A stretch of DNA of 64,000 nucleotides from Dipteris shenzhenensis (GCA_047967505.1 CM106538.1), one strand, 5' to 3'; shown: positions 9,180 through 21,220, numbered from the stretch's first letter. The notes: a model not told the origin generated them from the letters alone. Numbers and translations are program-made.

Positions 9180-12100
9180 TTAAGCTGTATACACATCCTG
9201 ATCAATCAAACGAGTCTGAAAGTAATCATAGAATGATTGTTGCAGAGATCGTTTGAAAAAAAGAAAAGATGAAAAAAGTGGATCACCAAAGACTCTATGA
9301 TTTCTGTCCATCCATAAAGTCCATAGGGTCCAATAACGCATCCATACAAAAAATAAATCAAAACCCTGTCTTTGTGGATGAAAGCCAAACAACCAGAAAA
9401 ATTTGCCAAAAGTAACAGTAGGAAATCGCTGTCGAAGCCTCTGTCTGATGAGAGCAATGAGATCAGAAGTATTTGGACAGGACCAAAAGATATGAAACAC
9501 TGATTCAGTAGAGTGATGGCATCTGTGACAAACAGCTGAAACAATATGTCTGTGTGCGAGTAACTGTCCAGATGGAAAAATGCCAAGGAGAACTCGCCAT
9601 AGGAAAAGCTATTGTCGAAGAGGGACTTTGTAATGCCAAAGGAGGCGCAGCCTTTTTCGCCACCACTTCATTGGGCGATCCATATGCCAAACAATATTTG
9701 CTCTGTGATGACACTGTGATATGTGAGAGCTTCAAAGGGCGGACGTATAAGGAAGGAGAGCGTAAAATCCAATCCTCAAGCCGATTCTGATGCTCCAAAT
9801 GAGGTATCGGCAAGTACGGTTGGAGCATTGTTGAAATTTTATGCCATAAAGGACGATAGTGAGCTCCCAAACCATACTTGCGAGCAGCCATAGAAAAAGA
9901 TAAAATTGTGCCATCATCCTGAAGTACATCACCACAGATGAAATGCCTTTGAAGGAGAGAAAATAAGAACGTCTGGGTTCTTGTATGGCCAACGGAGGGT
10001 GGAATACTTTAGATCAAAAAATATTCTCTACCCTCAAAGAGTTGCCCGATAGAGAGTCCCTGCCATGCCATTCCAAGTGGGATAAGATGTGTTTCCAATC
10101 AAGAAGCAGACGAGAGACAAAAGGGCAGCCTCTGATCTTGCTTTGGATAGAGCCAAATAAAAAATCCCACTGAGTAGGGTGCCAATTCCCAAAGGCAGAT
10201 GTTTGAAGATGTAATAAGAGAGAACGTATCATGAAAGCCCAGGGCTGATCTCCTTGCATAAACTTTATCATCATTTTCCCTCTGTGAGCAAGTAAATGCA
10301 TTTGAATATTGAGAATGTTTAGACCCCCGTGCATCTTTGGAGAACAAAGACGATGCATAGAGAGTAATCTGAGACTTTTCTTGCCATGTTTTGAACGCCA
10401 GAAAATTTCCATGATAGCTGACATAAATGAAACCAGATCTGCCTTAGTGAACATAGTGAGAGGCAGATAAAATTGTATGTATGCTATCAAAATGGATTGT
10501 GTGATTCACAGACGAACATGTAATGGCCAAGTTGCAAGCTTCCAATATTCAAGTTTTGCCCTTAACTTTACCAGCAGTTTGTTGTGAACGAGTAAGTCCC
10601 CAGCCTAGAGGATAACCAAGATGTCGAACGAATTGAGAAGCGGGGACAATTTCTCCAGGCCCCAGAAGGTTGTGCCATTCCTGTGCATGTAACGGCAGCA
10701 ATTTTGATTTCTGAAAATTTACCCGAAGGCCAGCAGCCAAACCATATGTGGAAAGAGCGTGCATAATCATGGATAGATCAGGCCGAGTATTTTTTGGAGT
10801 AAAGAGTGAGTCATCAGCATATGCCTGAGCAATCATGCTGCGACTGCCAAGAATCTCCAAACCGTGCAACTGGTCAGTGTCCAAGAGGTGATCCAGATAT
10901 TGAAGCAGTGGATGAGTGGCTATGGCAAAAAGTAAAGCACTCAGGGGACATCCTTGCCTGACAGAGCAAGCAAGAGTCCAGGATGGAGAAATATCGCCTG
11001 AGAGTATGCAGTCAGCTTCACTATCTTGATATAACCAAGCAATGAGTTGCTGCATTTTTGTGCCAAAACCCAATGCTTGCATAGTCGATGAAATAAAATC
11101 CCACCGAACAGTATCAAAGGCTTTGGCAATATCAACTTGCAATAACAAAACGTCCTGCTGTGTGTATTTGGCATATTCAATTCCAATGTAGGCATTAGCA
11201 ATGTTATCGGTGATATGCCTGCGCGGGACAAAGCCATATTGAGCAGGATGCAACCCATCATGTAAAATCCCCTTTAGCCGATCGACAATCATTTTGGTGG
11301 TGACTTTGTAAATTACTGGCATAAGAGTGATAGGTCTCCAATCTGCCAAAGACTCACAAATTTGTTTTTTGGGAAGGAGTTTAACAAGACCTCTCTTCCA
11401 TGTGTCCGGCATTTTCTGATTTTGCCACGCAGCATTCACCATACATAGCAATGAATGCTTCAAAATAGGCCAGTATGCTAGAAAAAATTTGACTGTTAAA
11501 CCATCCCATCCAGGGGATTTCCATCTGCCACATGATTTGATCGTATCTGACAGTTACCTCTCAGTAAAGGGTTCCTCCAATTCCAAAGCTTGAGTGGAGG
11601 AAATGATAGGAGAAACATGTTGCAACAGTAAATTTCGTGCAAGCAAAATCTGTTGCGAGGGAGGAACTGCAGAGCCAAATTGCTGAGAGAAATGATGCAC
11701 ACAAATAGAAGCAAGCTGTGACCGTGAAGTAGTCCATGATCCATCTGGCATAAGCACTCTGCAAATTTCTGTTTTGATTCTCCTCTGATGTAAACTTTTA
11801 AAAAATTCTTTGGAAGAGCAGCCTTTATCTGTAAAGGCTCTTTGTCTTGCTCTAGTCTCCCATTTTGCCAGTTTCCTGTGATCATTTAGTTTAAGACAAT
11901 GTATGGCCTGGCATAGTGTTGTGTGCTCATGCATGGACAATGACCGATGATGACTGAGTTTAGTGAGGTCTTGACAAGTAGATTTGGCCTGAGCAATGGT
12001 TTCCCTCAGGGTCTTCATGTAAGACTTGCCATAAGCTCTGATCATCGCTTGCATTTTAGAAATAAAAGAATCCCAGGCACCATCAACATGAAGATGGCTG

Positions 12101-12930
12101 CTAGAGGAGAGACAATGAGCTGCTTCAATAACCATTGCCTTGAAATCAGCATGTTGCAAATAACTGTTGTTTATAATTAGATGTCTCCTGTGTGGCAATC
12201 TATCATCTGGCATATTATGAAAAGCTAACCGCAACCATAGTGGTGGATGGTCTGAATGGACAAAGGCATAGTCAATCCACATTTTGCATGTGAAATCCCC
12301 ATTTTGTTGGGGAGCAATACTATACCAACGATCCAGACGTGCCTGATAGGCGGAAAGAGCATTATGTTGAAAAGTGTAGCCCGGTGACAAAGGCTATAAT
12401 TCCTTCCAAAGGTCAACCAGATCCAGATGCAGAAGTAGTTGAGACCATGCATGCCTTTCAGGAGATAACATATGGTCATGTTTGGAGGTGTTGTCTCCCT
12501 GTTGTGGAGCATTATTGAAATCCCCACATATGTAGGCATGAAATCTCTACGGATATTGTTGCATGGCTTCCCAAATTGCTGTTCTTTCTCTAGAGGACTG
12601 AGGTGCATAAACTGAAGCAAATTCAAACACCTCTCCTCTAATAATGCATTGGAGAACAAGCCATTTGCCTTTGTTGTCATTTAATGCAATGACTGGTTGA
12701 AGCTCATGTTTGATCAGAAGGACAACCCCTGAGAAAGAGTGCTCCCCAGCATAGAAAATATCATATCCACAGTAGTGTCCTGTCTTGCCTGCATAAATAT
12801 GTTGGTTGTGTTCTTGTAATGCCTCTATGTCAGGCTGAAATCCGTTGATGTATAGCCACACAGATTTCCATTTCCTACTGTCACAGATGCCCTGAACATT
12901 GAGTGTAAAACATTTGATGTGAGCAGTCAT
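9180..12930 (-). pseudogene. LINE B ORF2: endonuclease and reverse transcriptase, few disruptions
   Basis: The start ATG at 12930 (MTAHIKCFTLNVQG) is 56 bases after ORF1. The endonuclease has ALQEHNQH, DFNNAP and the catalytic SDHPP box near 12250. In-frame stops occur at 12547, near 12400 and at 11554; the frame is otherwise unchanged down to 10549. RT at 11463-10549 has ITLMPVIYK, FDTVRWD, SVRQGCPLSALLF and an intact YADD box near 10820. A frameshift near 10555 precedes the thumb and C-terminal part (10490-10014). The zinc-binding segment with FHIFWSCP lies at about 9490. Catalytic residues of both enzymes survive, so this copy died recently by point changes. Confidence 0.92.
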
Positions 12931-12986
12931 ATGTACAGGTATTTATAGTAATGTAACAACTATTTACAGCAGCAAAATTTATGAGG

Positions 12987-14222
12987 TCAGCCTTGCATTT
13001 CTATCTCAGGGTCGAGGTCTCGCCCCTGAGAAGAAGTAGCTGCCTGAGAAGTATACAGCAAAGCAGTAACCTCTTCTTCAGGGAAGAGTGTTCTGCTGGC
13101 TGTTATTGCAGCCCATGTAATCCCAATTCCTGTATTTATCTCTGGGGTATTTCCGCTAGAAGATGCACCATTCCAAGTGCAGGGGGGTGGAATTCTTCGA
13201 GCAGAAATAACTTTTCTTGGACTTTGCCAGCCATCAATTGAAGGTTGCTGTCCTTTGGTCGAGGATTGAATAACAGGAGGTGAATGTGAAGTGAGATTCC
13301 CATTGGGAGCCACTGGAGCTTTGCCTTTATCCTGACTCCCAGCAGGCTGTCTACTGCTTTTATTTTTGTTGGCCACTGGAGTGGGAACAGCTTTAGTAGG
13401 CATGGAAACTGGCAAAGTGGCACGAGGCATTTTATGTTGATTCATTGGACACTGTGAAGCCATGTGTCCAAACTTTTTGCATTCAAAACAGGCCCCTGCA
13501 AATAAATCCCATTTGAGTTTATAAAAAGCACTTCCCATGTTCACATTATTCACCGTGACTGAATAAGAGTCCGGTGTGGGATTGTCAGTATCCCAGAGAA
13601 TGCAAAATCTCTTTGAGTTGCCATTTGGCCGTGGTGGGCAAACCACTTTACCTAAAGATGCTGCAATTTTAGGCAAAAGCGAGGCCATACATTGGGGGAA
13701 ATCAACAACTTCAACCCAAACCGGGCATTTGTGTCGGATTAAAGCCTGAAAATCCCTTGTGGGAGACCATGGCAAGACATGCACCATTTGCTGCCCAAAA
13801 AAAAGAGGTGAATGTTCCAAAAGCATTTGTCTATGGATCTCATCCACCGTGATGACCTCAAAAAAGCCCCTGGCTGCATAGTGTACTTTACGAACAAAAG
13901 AGCCAGCCAATGTGCGTGTCAGCCAGTTGCCTATCTCTGCAGCAGGGGGCATCCGGCTTGGAAAAAATAATATGACTGCATTCTTGGCATATTTCGTCAC
14001 TGGATCGACAATTTCATCGACCTCAACCATGAGGCCAACTGAAGGAACCGAGTCTTTCCACTCTTTTCTCGTATCTGCAAATCCTTCATGCATTACATCA
14101 TATACCAATTGAGCCTCAAGAGTCTCATGCATCGGGTCATTCTGACCCTCAACCTGCTTTTGCTTCTTGCAGGGAGCCGAACGCTCCTTTTGAAACGTTT
14201 TTTCATATGAATACTCTGCCAT
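12987..14222 (-). CDS. LINE B ORF1: CCHC RNA-binding protein, intact
   Basis: An uninterrupted 411-codon frame starting at ATG 14222 (MAEYSYEK). The open frame extends 66 codons further upstream, but LINE A has its start at the matching place, so this start is preferred. The N-terminal half resembles the DUF4283-type domain of plant LINE ORF1 (FFPSRMPPAAEIGNW, FFEVITVDE, WSPTRDFQALI, CPVWVEVVDFP). The knuckle CFECKKFGHMASQC is at about residues 255-268. The tail is basic and rich in Ser, Pro and Gln. It would bind LINE RNA in the cytoplasm and return it to the nucleus. Intactness next to a damaged ORF2 suggests a young insertion. Confidence 0.9.
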   Translation of the reverse strand: MAEYSYEKTFQKERSAPCKKQKQVEGQNDPMHETLEAQLVYDVMHEGFADTRKEWKDSVPSVGLMVEVDEIVDPVTKYAKNAVILFFPSRMPPAAEIGNWLTRTLAGSFVRKVHYAARGFFEVITVDEIHRQMLLEHSPLFFGQQMVHVLPWSPTRDFQALIRHKCPVWVEVVDFPQCMASLLPKIAASLGKVVCPPRPNGNSKRFCILWDTDNPTPDSYSVTVNNVNMGSAFYKLKWDLFAGACFECKKFGHMASQCPMNQHKMPRATLPVSMPTKAVPTPVANKNKSSRQPAGSQDKGKAPVAPNGNLTSHSPPVIQSSTKGQQPSIDGWQSPRKVISARRIPPPCTWNGASSSGNTPEINTGIGITWAAITASRTLFPEEEVTALLYTSQAATSSQGRDLDPEIEMQG

Positions 14223-14956
14223 GACTTTGAAAGAAAGGGAGCTTGAGAATGAAGTATCTGTAAAAGAGTAGTGAAAGCCAAAAAAACCAGTCCCAAAGAA
14301 GTATTCACAGGAAGTCCACCAGAGAGGATAAAGAAGAGTATAGTTGGGGAGGAGATAGCAGAGGGAATTGTAAAAGTTAGGCTGGAACACTAGACTAGTA
14401 GAGAAGACAGCGGGGCCCAAAAGACTTTAAGGATTTGTACGGCAAGAAGTACAGGAACTGTACGGAGGGGACCAGCGTATGGAAAAAAAATGTAAGAAAA
14501 AGGTACCAGGATGTGTACGTGAAATTGCAGAGGAGAACCAGGAGTGACGCAGATGTACGGGAAACGTACAAGCGTACGGACGCTGTACGGCTACCGTACA
14601 GCTGTACGGACGGGGCTGCACAGGGTAATCGAGGAGGATGAAAGAGACAAGCGGCGTAGACCTCACTTGGATCAGACGAAACACCTAGGGAAACGTGAAA
14701 AAGTTACGGGCCTGTAGGAAAGCGCTGCGAGCAGAGTAAGAGCCTGTATGGAAACGGCCGTACGGTCTGTATGGGTAGCCGTACAGGTGGTACGGGATGC
14801 CGCAGAAGGCACGACGGGCACTGGATCCTGGTAAGTTCCTCAGCTCTCCTCGACGCTCCTCAGCACCTCACGCCACACCACACACCACACACACACCAGA
14901 TCTGACACACACACACACGCGCGCACGCGTGCACACACACACACACATACACAGGT
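14223..14956 (-). promoter_or_regulatory. LINE B leader with palindromic GTAC motifs and CA tracts
   Basis: Exact CTGTACGG is at 14458-14465, 14583-14590 and 14602-14609, and CCGTACAG at 14594-14601. The last two form a perfect 16-bp palindrome at 14594-14609. Further variants run to about 14800. CA-rich tracts fill 14878-14956. On the coding strand a TATATA at about 15002-15010 lies just upstream of this end and could be a promoter belonging to the element or to the target site. Confidence 0.6.
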
Positions 14957-15313
14957 CCTCCAGCTCTCCCGCTTAGCTTTCGCCACCTCCATGGCCTAGG
15001 CTATATATTGGCATGAGGGATTGGGCCATGGGCATTCATTGATCAGTACTTGCAAGCGTAGATTGGCAGGGCCTTTTGGGCCGCTGATGAGTTTCATCAA
15101 TCATAAGAAAGATTAGAGACATGAATAGACAGTTAATCCATCAGGAATAAAGAAAATGTGACAAAAGAAGCACTCCATGAGTGGGAACATATCAAAGAGT
15201 TTCCAGGTTGGATGGGGTTGCCTTTTTCAAAGACATCAATAATCACAGTAGCTAGAAATAGGCATTTGTAAGAAAACATGTACTGACTGCTGTCAATGAA
15301 TGGTTGTGTGCAG

Positions 15314-15885
15314 CCTATGCTCCCCTACCAACGCTATGGGTCCAATCAGGTAACTGTTCCTGCTTTTTATTTTTTTGGGTAAAGCAGGGGTTCGCTAACA
15401 GATGATAGTGAGAACTAATCAGGACGAGTAATATATGTCTCTGTCCATGGCAGCTACACAAGTGAAGATGCTGGTATCTTATTGTGATTTTATGTAGTGT
15501 TCTAAATATTTATTTCGTAACAGGGAAACTTCTATTCGCCTTATGTGGGTTCTTACAAGCTTATTTGGGATAACACATACTCTACATTTTATCGTAAGGT
15601 ATGATCAGTTCTCTATACTGTACTCTAGAGTTGGTGTATCAAATGGTCCTTTTTTGTTGCACAGGAAAAATATGCAGAACACTGCACACTGATTGGTGGT
15701 GGTTCTCGCCCTCGAGGAATGGAATTTCTTGTGTAGTATTTGTGATGACCTAATGAAATCCTTTAATTGATTTGAATGCTTATCATTGGTGAATTCTTTG
15801 GCAGTCCTTACGCTACAAGGTGGATGCTATCCCTCCTGTGGTTGAAGCAGTACCACAAGAAATTGCAGTGACAAAAGAGGCCTAA
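15314..15885 (+). CDS. 3' end of a host gene: three exons, GOLD-like C-terminus
   Basis: Three short exons with consensus splice sites join in phase 0: 15314-15349, 15524-15598 and 15805-15885 (stop TAA at 15883). All acceptors are CAG and the donors are GTAACT and GTATGA. The joined peptide reads PMLPYQRYGSNQ, then GNFYSPYVGSYKLIWDNTYS, then TFYRKSLRYKVDAIPP and an acidic tail ending TKEA. The pattern G-Y-L-W-DNTYS followed by K-S-L-Y-V resembles the end of GOLD domains, found in proteins of membrane traffic and lipid transfer. The family is not certain. Upstream exons are not visible; LINE B ends 360 bases before the first exon. Either a very long TE-filled intron hides the rest to the left, or the gene is truncated. 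Confidence 0.65.
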
Positions 15886-18800
15886 TTTATTGGCTATCTG
15901 TTTTCTATTATATTTTGCTTGGATCGTGGGTATCAGGCCGAATAGTTACTTCTCAATGTACATTGGGATTCTTTGAATTAAAATTTCTTGGGTGTTTTAG
16001 ACAATTCTTTATCAGAGGCATAAGGACTGTCCACCTTCTTTAGGAGCCATATCATAATGGACAATTCTGAATGTAACATAGAGAGACGATAAGAGTATCA
16101 GGCAGGGACCACAGCTACCCCTCCTTGCATCCGAGATTGCCTCTGCAGTTTCATTCTGTTAAGGGAGTTCAAGAAGCTTACATTGTGAGAACTACAATTT
16201 TTTCTTGAATTTTGATGGAATATTCCAGCTGGACTTTGGAAAGTATTATTTTAAATGAGACTCTCAAGTAAGTGAATTTTTCCAAAGGCAAATGGCATTT
16301 ACAAGGCTGAATATATTTCTGCAGTCTTCTACAACTCTTAATTACAATTATAGATTACATGAACTGCGTAGTCTTCTTCTTAGGGAGTATCCCTTATCCA
16401 ATGTTTCATTCGAGTTAAGTCCATTTGCAGTGGTTGCGGTGCCTTCAGGGGCCTGCCTAGCTAGCGGTCGAACTGATGCACGCTCGAAGACACCCACCCG
16501 CCTCAACCACCAGTCTAGAACCCTACTTGCATGGTTAAGTTGATGGTTAAATTTGTGTGGGATGGATGAAACCTTGACTGTACTTGTACCGCTTTTTTTT
16601 TCCTGTGTTGTGCAAGAATTGAATCGCTGCCTGAGTGCAAGTGGATTGCCATTTCAATCCACTTTGTGTTGACAATGTGGGGGATATTTCAGTGGTCGCG
16701 AGGGGGATTGTTGCCTCTTATTTATTGTGCTCTTTTTTATTTGGGGGGGAGGGCATACTCACAAATTAAAAGTAGCAACACACTCACCCACACTACTTTT
16801 GAAATGAAAGTTGATCTGTTGATTTGAGAGCTTTGCTTTAGTAGGTAAAAAGGCAAAGCTCGAGGTGAAGCACATAGGCTATAAATTCCATAGCCACTCA
16901 TGTTTGATCATTTGACCCAATGCAAATTCGTATTCTATTAATTTTCATGGACAAATTATTGCCTCATTTTATGAAGCCATTTTGTATTTAACATGGAACC
17001 TTCCAAGACAATATTATATATATGATCGATTCTTGTGTGCATCTTTAGTTTGAGATGCTTTCGAGAAATCATATTGTTGCCACCTTTTTCAAAGCGTGGA
17101 AGTGATGTCACATCCATCCATCCATCGGAGTGTACAATAGGCAAGGGATAATTGAAGCAACAAAGAAGATGCACCATTGATTTAGTTGAGGTATCCAAAA
17201 TTAAGCAACTTGTTTTGGAACTTTAGTTGCACCATTAGCTAATCGTGGTCTACTTGCCCATGTATTGCACGAGCATGAACCAAAGGTTGCTGCTCATCTG
17301 AACAAGCAGCGGTTCAGGAGAGTCTTTTGCAAGGATGGAGAAAGAAGTGGCTACAGGTGAAGTAGGAGGTAATCAATGTTTTTGTACCACTTAATGCTTC
17401 ATTAAATAAAATAGATTAACTATGCTCAATTTCTTATGGATTGAGCTTTGCTTAGCTCACAAAGAGCTTGTGGTTCAAAGAAAGTCTCAAAGTATTGGGC
17501 ATGGAAAGTTGTGATACAATGGAGTTTTTGTGGATGAAGTTTGGTTGAATTTGTATTTTTGAGGATTTAGATGCTTGTAAGAAGCTCATTATTCATAGCT
17601 TTGTCAAACCAAATCCTTGGAGTCCACCCTATTGCCATACAATAGATTTTAAAAGATTTGTATAATCCTCTTTGACTCCATCTTTTAGATTAGGTAACAT
17701 GGTCCTAATCATGTGCATTTATACGTAATCATTAGAGGATGATTAAAAATCAATGCACGTCACAACAATGCTTAGTAGGCATGTTTAATGCACCTTTCAT
17801 AATACTCTTACAATCTTTTCACAATGATAATTTATTCACGTGTTAGGCTTGGCGAGTGAGTACTTTTGCAATTGTTGGTATATATCTAGACTACATATAG
17901 ATAGTATTTCTTAAGGTGAAAGAAAAGCAAGGTGTGGCAGTTGTAAATTATAAAGGAGGCGCAAAAACATCCATGGTGCCCTCTCAATGAAAATACTAAT
18001 AAAATTTCATTTTATAATATATATATAAGATAGTAATCACTTGTTAAATCTTGTTAAAATACAAAGTACATTATAATTAACATGGGGCAAACTATTTATC
18101 TCTACTCGTACAAGTGGGTAAACACTACTTTTCAGATAGTTTTTTTCCATGCATATATATAAGATAGTAATCACTAGGCAATATAGGATTCTAGTTAATC
18201 TTAAATAGTTCAAATAGTTGTTATATGCTAAAGCTTTTCTATACTTAAAAAAAGCACAGGTTATTTATAAATGCAAAGAAGGATGACACTCTTAAGTATT
18301 TTCTACATTCATTTAATAACTTGTAGGTGCTAAAAGAAGTTTAAAAAAATTGTGTTGTTGGAGAGATGAATTTTTAACCTTGTCTAAGCCTTCATTTTGG
18401 TTAAAAGTTATCATGCTTTGTTGGACTAGTCCTTGTGTTTGCCACGAGGCCCATGCCCATCCTGTGCTCGTGCTTGTCGACCCATCCCTGGCTTTGATAT
18501 GTTTCTCCCTAGGTCCCCTCACCATCGTTACTGCTATGCATGCGAGCTCATTAGTTGTTCGTGATGAAGGTGAGATTAGTAACTTTCCCAACACTGTTGC
18601 ATGACCTCAAGAACGCCCATCCTACACCATTGCGACCATTCTCGATTAAGTAGGAAGACTCTTTGTACTCCTTCGAGTCACCCTGTTGATTCCCAATGAC
18701 ACACCATCATTGAATGCCACATTCTGCAAAGGAATTTGGCTTTTAGTTAGCTTTCGATTCTTCCTGTGGGGTTGCTTGGCTTCCTATTGCTTTGCCTTTG

Positions 18801-19770
18801 TATGGCGTGCAGGTCACCAACAGTAGTCCTACCACCAACTACTTGCTAAGAATGCCAAGATTGTGCATGGGATGTGTGTTGGTAAGCTCTCGTGCCAAGA
18901 AATCAACAAGGTCCTCCAGCCCTCTTAAATTTAGTTTGCAGCCCAAAAATCCACCTCCCTTCGGAAGTTGCATCCTCTTCTACCCCAATTGGAGCACCCT
19001 CACCACCTCCCCAACTTTTTATCCTCCCTCAAAGGGTCCACCAACCCTCCATCCAAGGCGTCCAAGGCAAATGCATCCTCTCCATACATGCTTCCATAAA
19101 TCGTCATCTTCACCTTGTAGCCTCCTTTGCTAAAAGTACTACTCATTCGAATATAGCAAAGCGAAGCTTATCGATTCTTGTATTAGGAGAGACTTTTCGC
19201 CTTCACGCATATTATGTATGCCAAATTCTACAACTTAACGTGGTCGCTTTTACATCGAGTGAATCTTTGTTAGAGAGGACATCTCTTTCTTGTCTAGATG
19301 CTGCAGACAAAAAAATATTATTAACAAATTATTAACTTCTTTATGCACATTAAACAAGTAGACATTAGTGCGCAAAGGCATACCACCCAATGAAGACCAT
19401 CTAGGGAATTGGAAAGTAAGAAGTCATCCATGAAGCAATACAAAAATGTAATGCATCTCCAGTGACATCGCTTTGGTTTCTAAAGTGCAAAACATGGTCA
19501 GCACTCAAGTGAAATCTATGAAGAACACATATTTCATTAATTTTGGACTCATATGTCTACATTTGGACTAATCCTAAAACTCCTTCTCAAATGGAAAGTT
19601 ACTTCATGAAAATGTCATTTAAGAATCAAAAGTCTACTTTTTGGCACTGTCATTTCCACATAATAAATTTCACAATCTCCCTTTATAACGTTGCACTAAA
19701 TAACAATTTAAATTAATAATTTAATTACATTTAAATTAACAAAACTAATTTAAATGTATGAATAAATTAT
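15886..19770. other. 3' UTR candidate, then about 3.5 kb with no gene recognised
   Basis: The first few hundred bases after the TAA are T-rich and probably hold the 3' UTR of the GOLD-like gene; no strong AATAAA was located. The rest is AT-rich with only short open frames that look random. A stretch near 17240-17360 has a peptide-like run (HEHEPKVAAHLNKQ) that could be an exon relic, but it lacks support. Confidence 0.5.
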
Positions 19771-19771
19771 A

Positions 19772-20100
19772 TGTATGCATGTATGTATGTATGTATGGGC
19801 CATGCATGACATTAATTTACCATAAGAGTCTTCTAAAATCTTCAAGATATCATAATGGTATTAATAAACACCTTTTGTGAGTTTAAAGGCTCTAAAATTT
19901 GGTAGATATTATGTCACATAAGCCGTTGCACATGCACGGATGGCATGTACATGCCCTTGGTTCATCAATGGAAGGCCATTGGTACATATGGTAGGACCGG
20001 TATGTTGTACTTACCAAAAGTGGCATGGGCATGCCCTCAGGGATTTTAATTGATATGTATCAGTGTGGCATTCATGCTGCGGCTGTTGATGGAGTGGAGG
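19772..20100 (+). repeat. Left outer inverted repeat of the foldback element
   Basis: It begins in an (ATGT)n run and GGGCCATGCATGACATTAAT and continues to GCTGTTGATGGA near 20090. It pairs along its length with the complement of 22270-22640 with scattered mismatches and small indels. Confidence 0.85.
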
Positions 20101-20859
20101 GAGGCATAAAGAGAAAGAAAGGGAGGGAGGTAAGAGAGAGAGGAAAAGGAAAGGGAAAGGAAAGGAAAGGGGAGGGGGAAGGGAAGGGAAGGGAAGGGAA
20201 GGGGAAGGGAAAGGGAAGAGGAGGGAGACAGAGAGAAGAAAAGAGGAAGGGGAGGGAAGGGGAAGGGGAAGGGGAAGGGAAGGGAACGAAGGTAGGGTGA
20301 GAAAGGTGGAAGGGGAGAGGAGGGGAGGGGAGAGGAGGGGAGGGGAGGGGAAGGGGGATGGGGAGGGGAGGGGAAGGGGAGGGAAAGGTAGGGAGGGGGG
20401 CTCCCTAATGCATACTCTGGCGGCCGCGGCCATTGAGCATCTAAAACAACAACAAAGGAAAGTAAAATTTGAGAGGAGGGAAGGGGGAAGGGGAGGGGAG
20501 GGGTGAGGAAGGGAAAGAGAGGGGAGGGGGCTCACTAATACATGCTTTGGTGGTCATGGCCATCAAGCCCCGACGGGAAAAAAATTCATAAGGGGGAGGG
20601 GTAAAGGGAAGAGAAGAAGAGGGAGAGGGGAGGGAGAAGATAGAGGGAGAGGGGGGGAAGAGAATAGAGGGAGAGGAGAGAGGAAGAAGAGGGAGAGGGG
20701 AGGGAGGAGGGAGGGAGAGGGGAGAGCAAGGGAAGAGAGCGAGAAGAGAGAGGAGATAAAGAAGAGGGAAAAGAGGGATGAGAGGGGACGGGACGGAAGA
20801 AGAGAGAGGGAGAGGGGAGGAGAGAAGGAGAGGGGAGAGGAAGGGGAAAGCAAAGGGAG

Positions 20860-21220
20860 GGGAATGTGAGAGTCGATATATAGGCCACGAAACCCTAAAG
20901 TTTTGAATTTTCCTCTCTTTTTTCTCTCTCCCTCTCCCTCTCCCTCCCTAGAGTTCAAGCGTCCCATTGTCTCTCCTTGCCATTCTCTCCCTTCCCTCTC
21001 CTAGAATTCAAACTTCTCACTCCCTCCCCTCTAAATTAGGGGAGTGGGAAGTTTGAATTCTAGGAGAGGGAAGGGAGAGAATGGTGAGTAGAGACAATGG
21101 GACATTTAAATTCTAGGGAGTGAGGAGAAGAGGGAGAGGGAGAGGGAGAGGGAGAGAGAAAGAGAGGAAAATTCAAAATTTTTAGGGTTTTGTGGCTTAT
21201 ATATCACATTCCCCTCCCGC
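20860..21220. repeat. Central palindrome of the foldback element
   Basis: The sequence around CTAGAATTCAAACTTCTCAC at 21001 is mirrored by GTGGGAAGTTTGAATTCTAG after CTAAATTAG at 21031-21039. The symmetry extends outward through AAACCCTAAA...TTTAGGGTTT and TATATAGGCCAC...GTGGCTTATATA. Confidence 0.85.

Larger units (their letters stand above)
9082..14956 (-). mobile_element. LINE B, L1-type non-LTR retrotransposon, nearly full length
   Basis: A second minus-strand LINE with the same plan as LINE A. It has a T-run at 9082-9090 (poly(A) tail), ORF2 at 12930-9180, ORF1 at 14222-12987, and a leader with CTGTACGG motifs and CA tracts at 14223-14956. Protein similarity to LINE A is clear but far from identity, so A and B are different lineages and not a read-through dimer. 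ORF1 is intact. ORF2 holds three in-frame stops plus frameshifts in its 3' third. The T-run directly abuts the CA tract that begins the LINE A leader. Confidence 0.93.

Noticed and set aside
17220-17370. Possible exon with HEHEPKVAAHLNKQ, vaguely like a TBC (Rab-GAP) domain
   Set aside because: Only one short segment, no clear splice pair and no neighbouring exons; similarity too weak to report as a gene.
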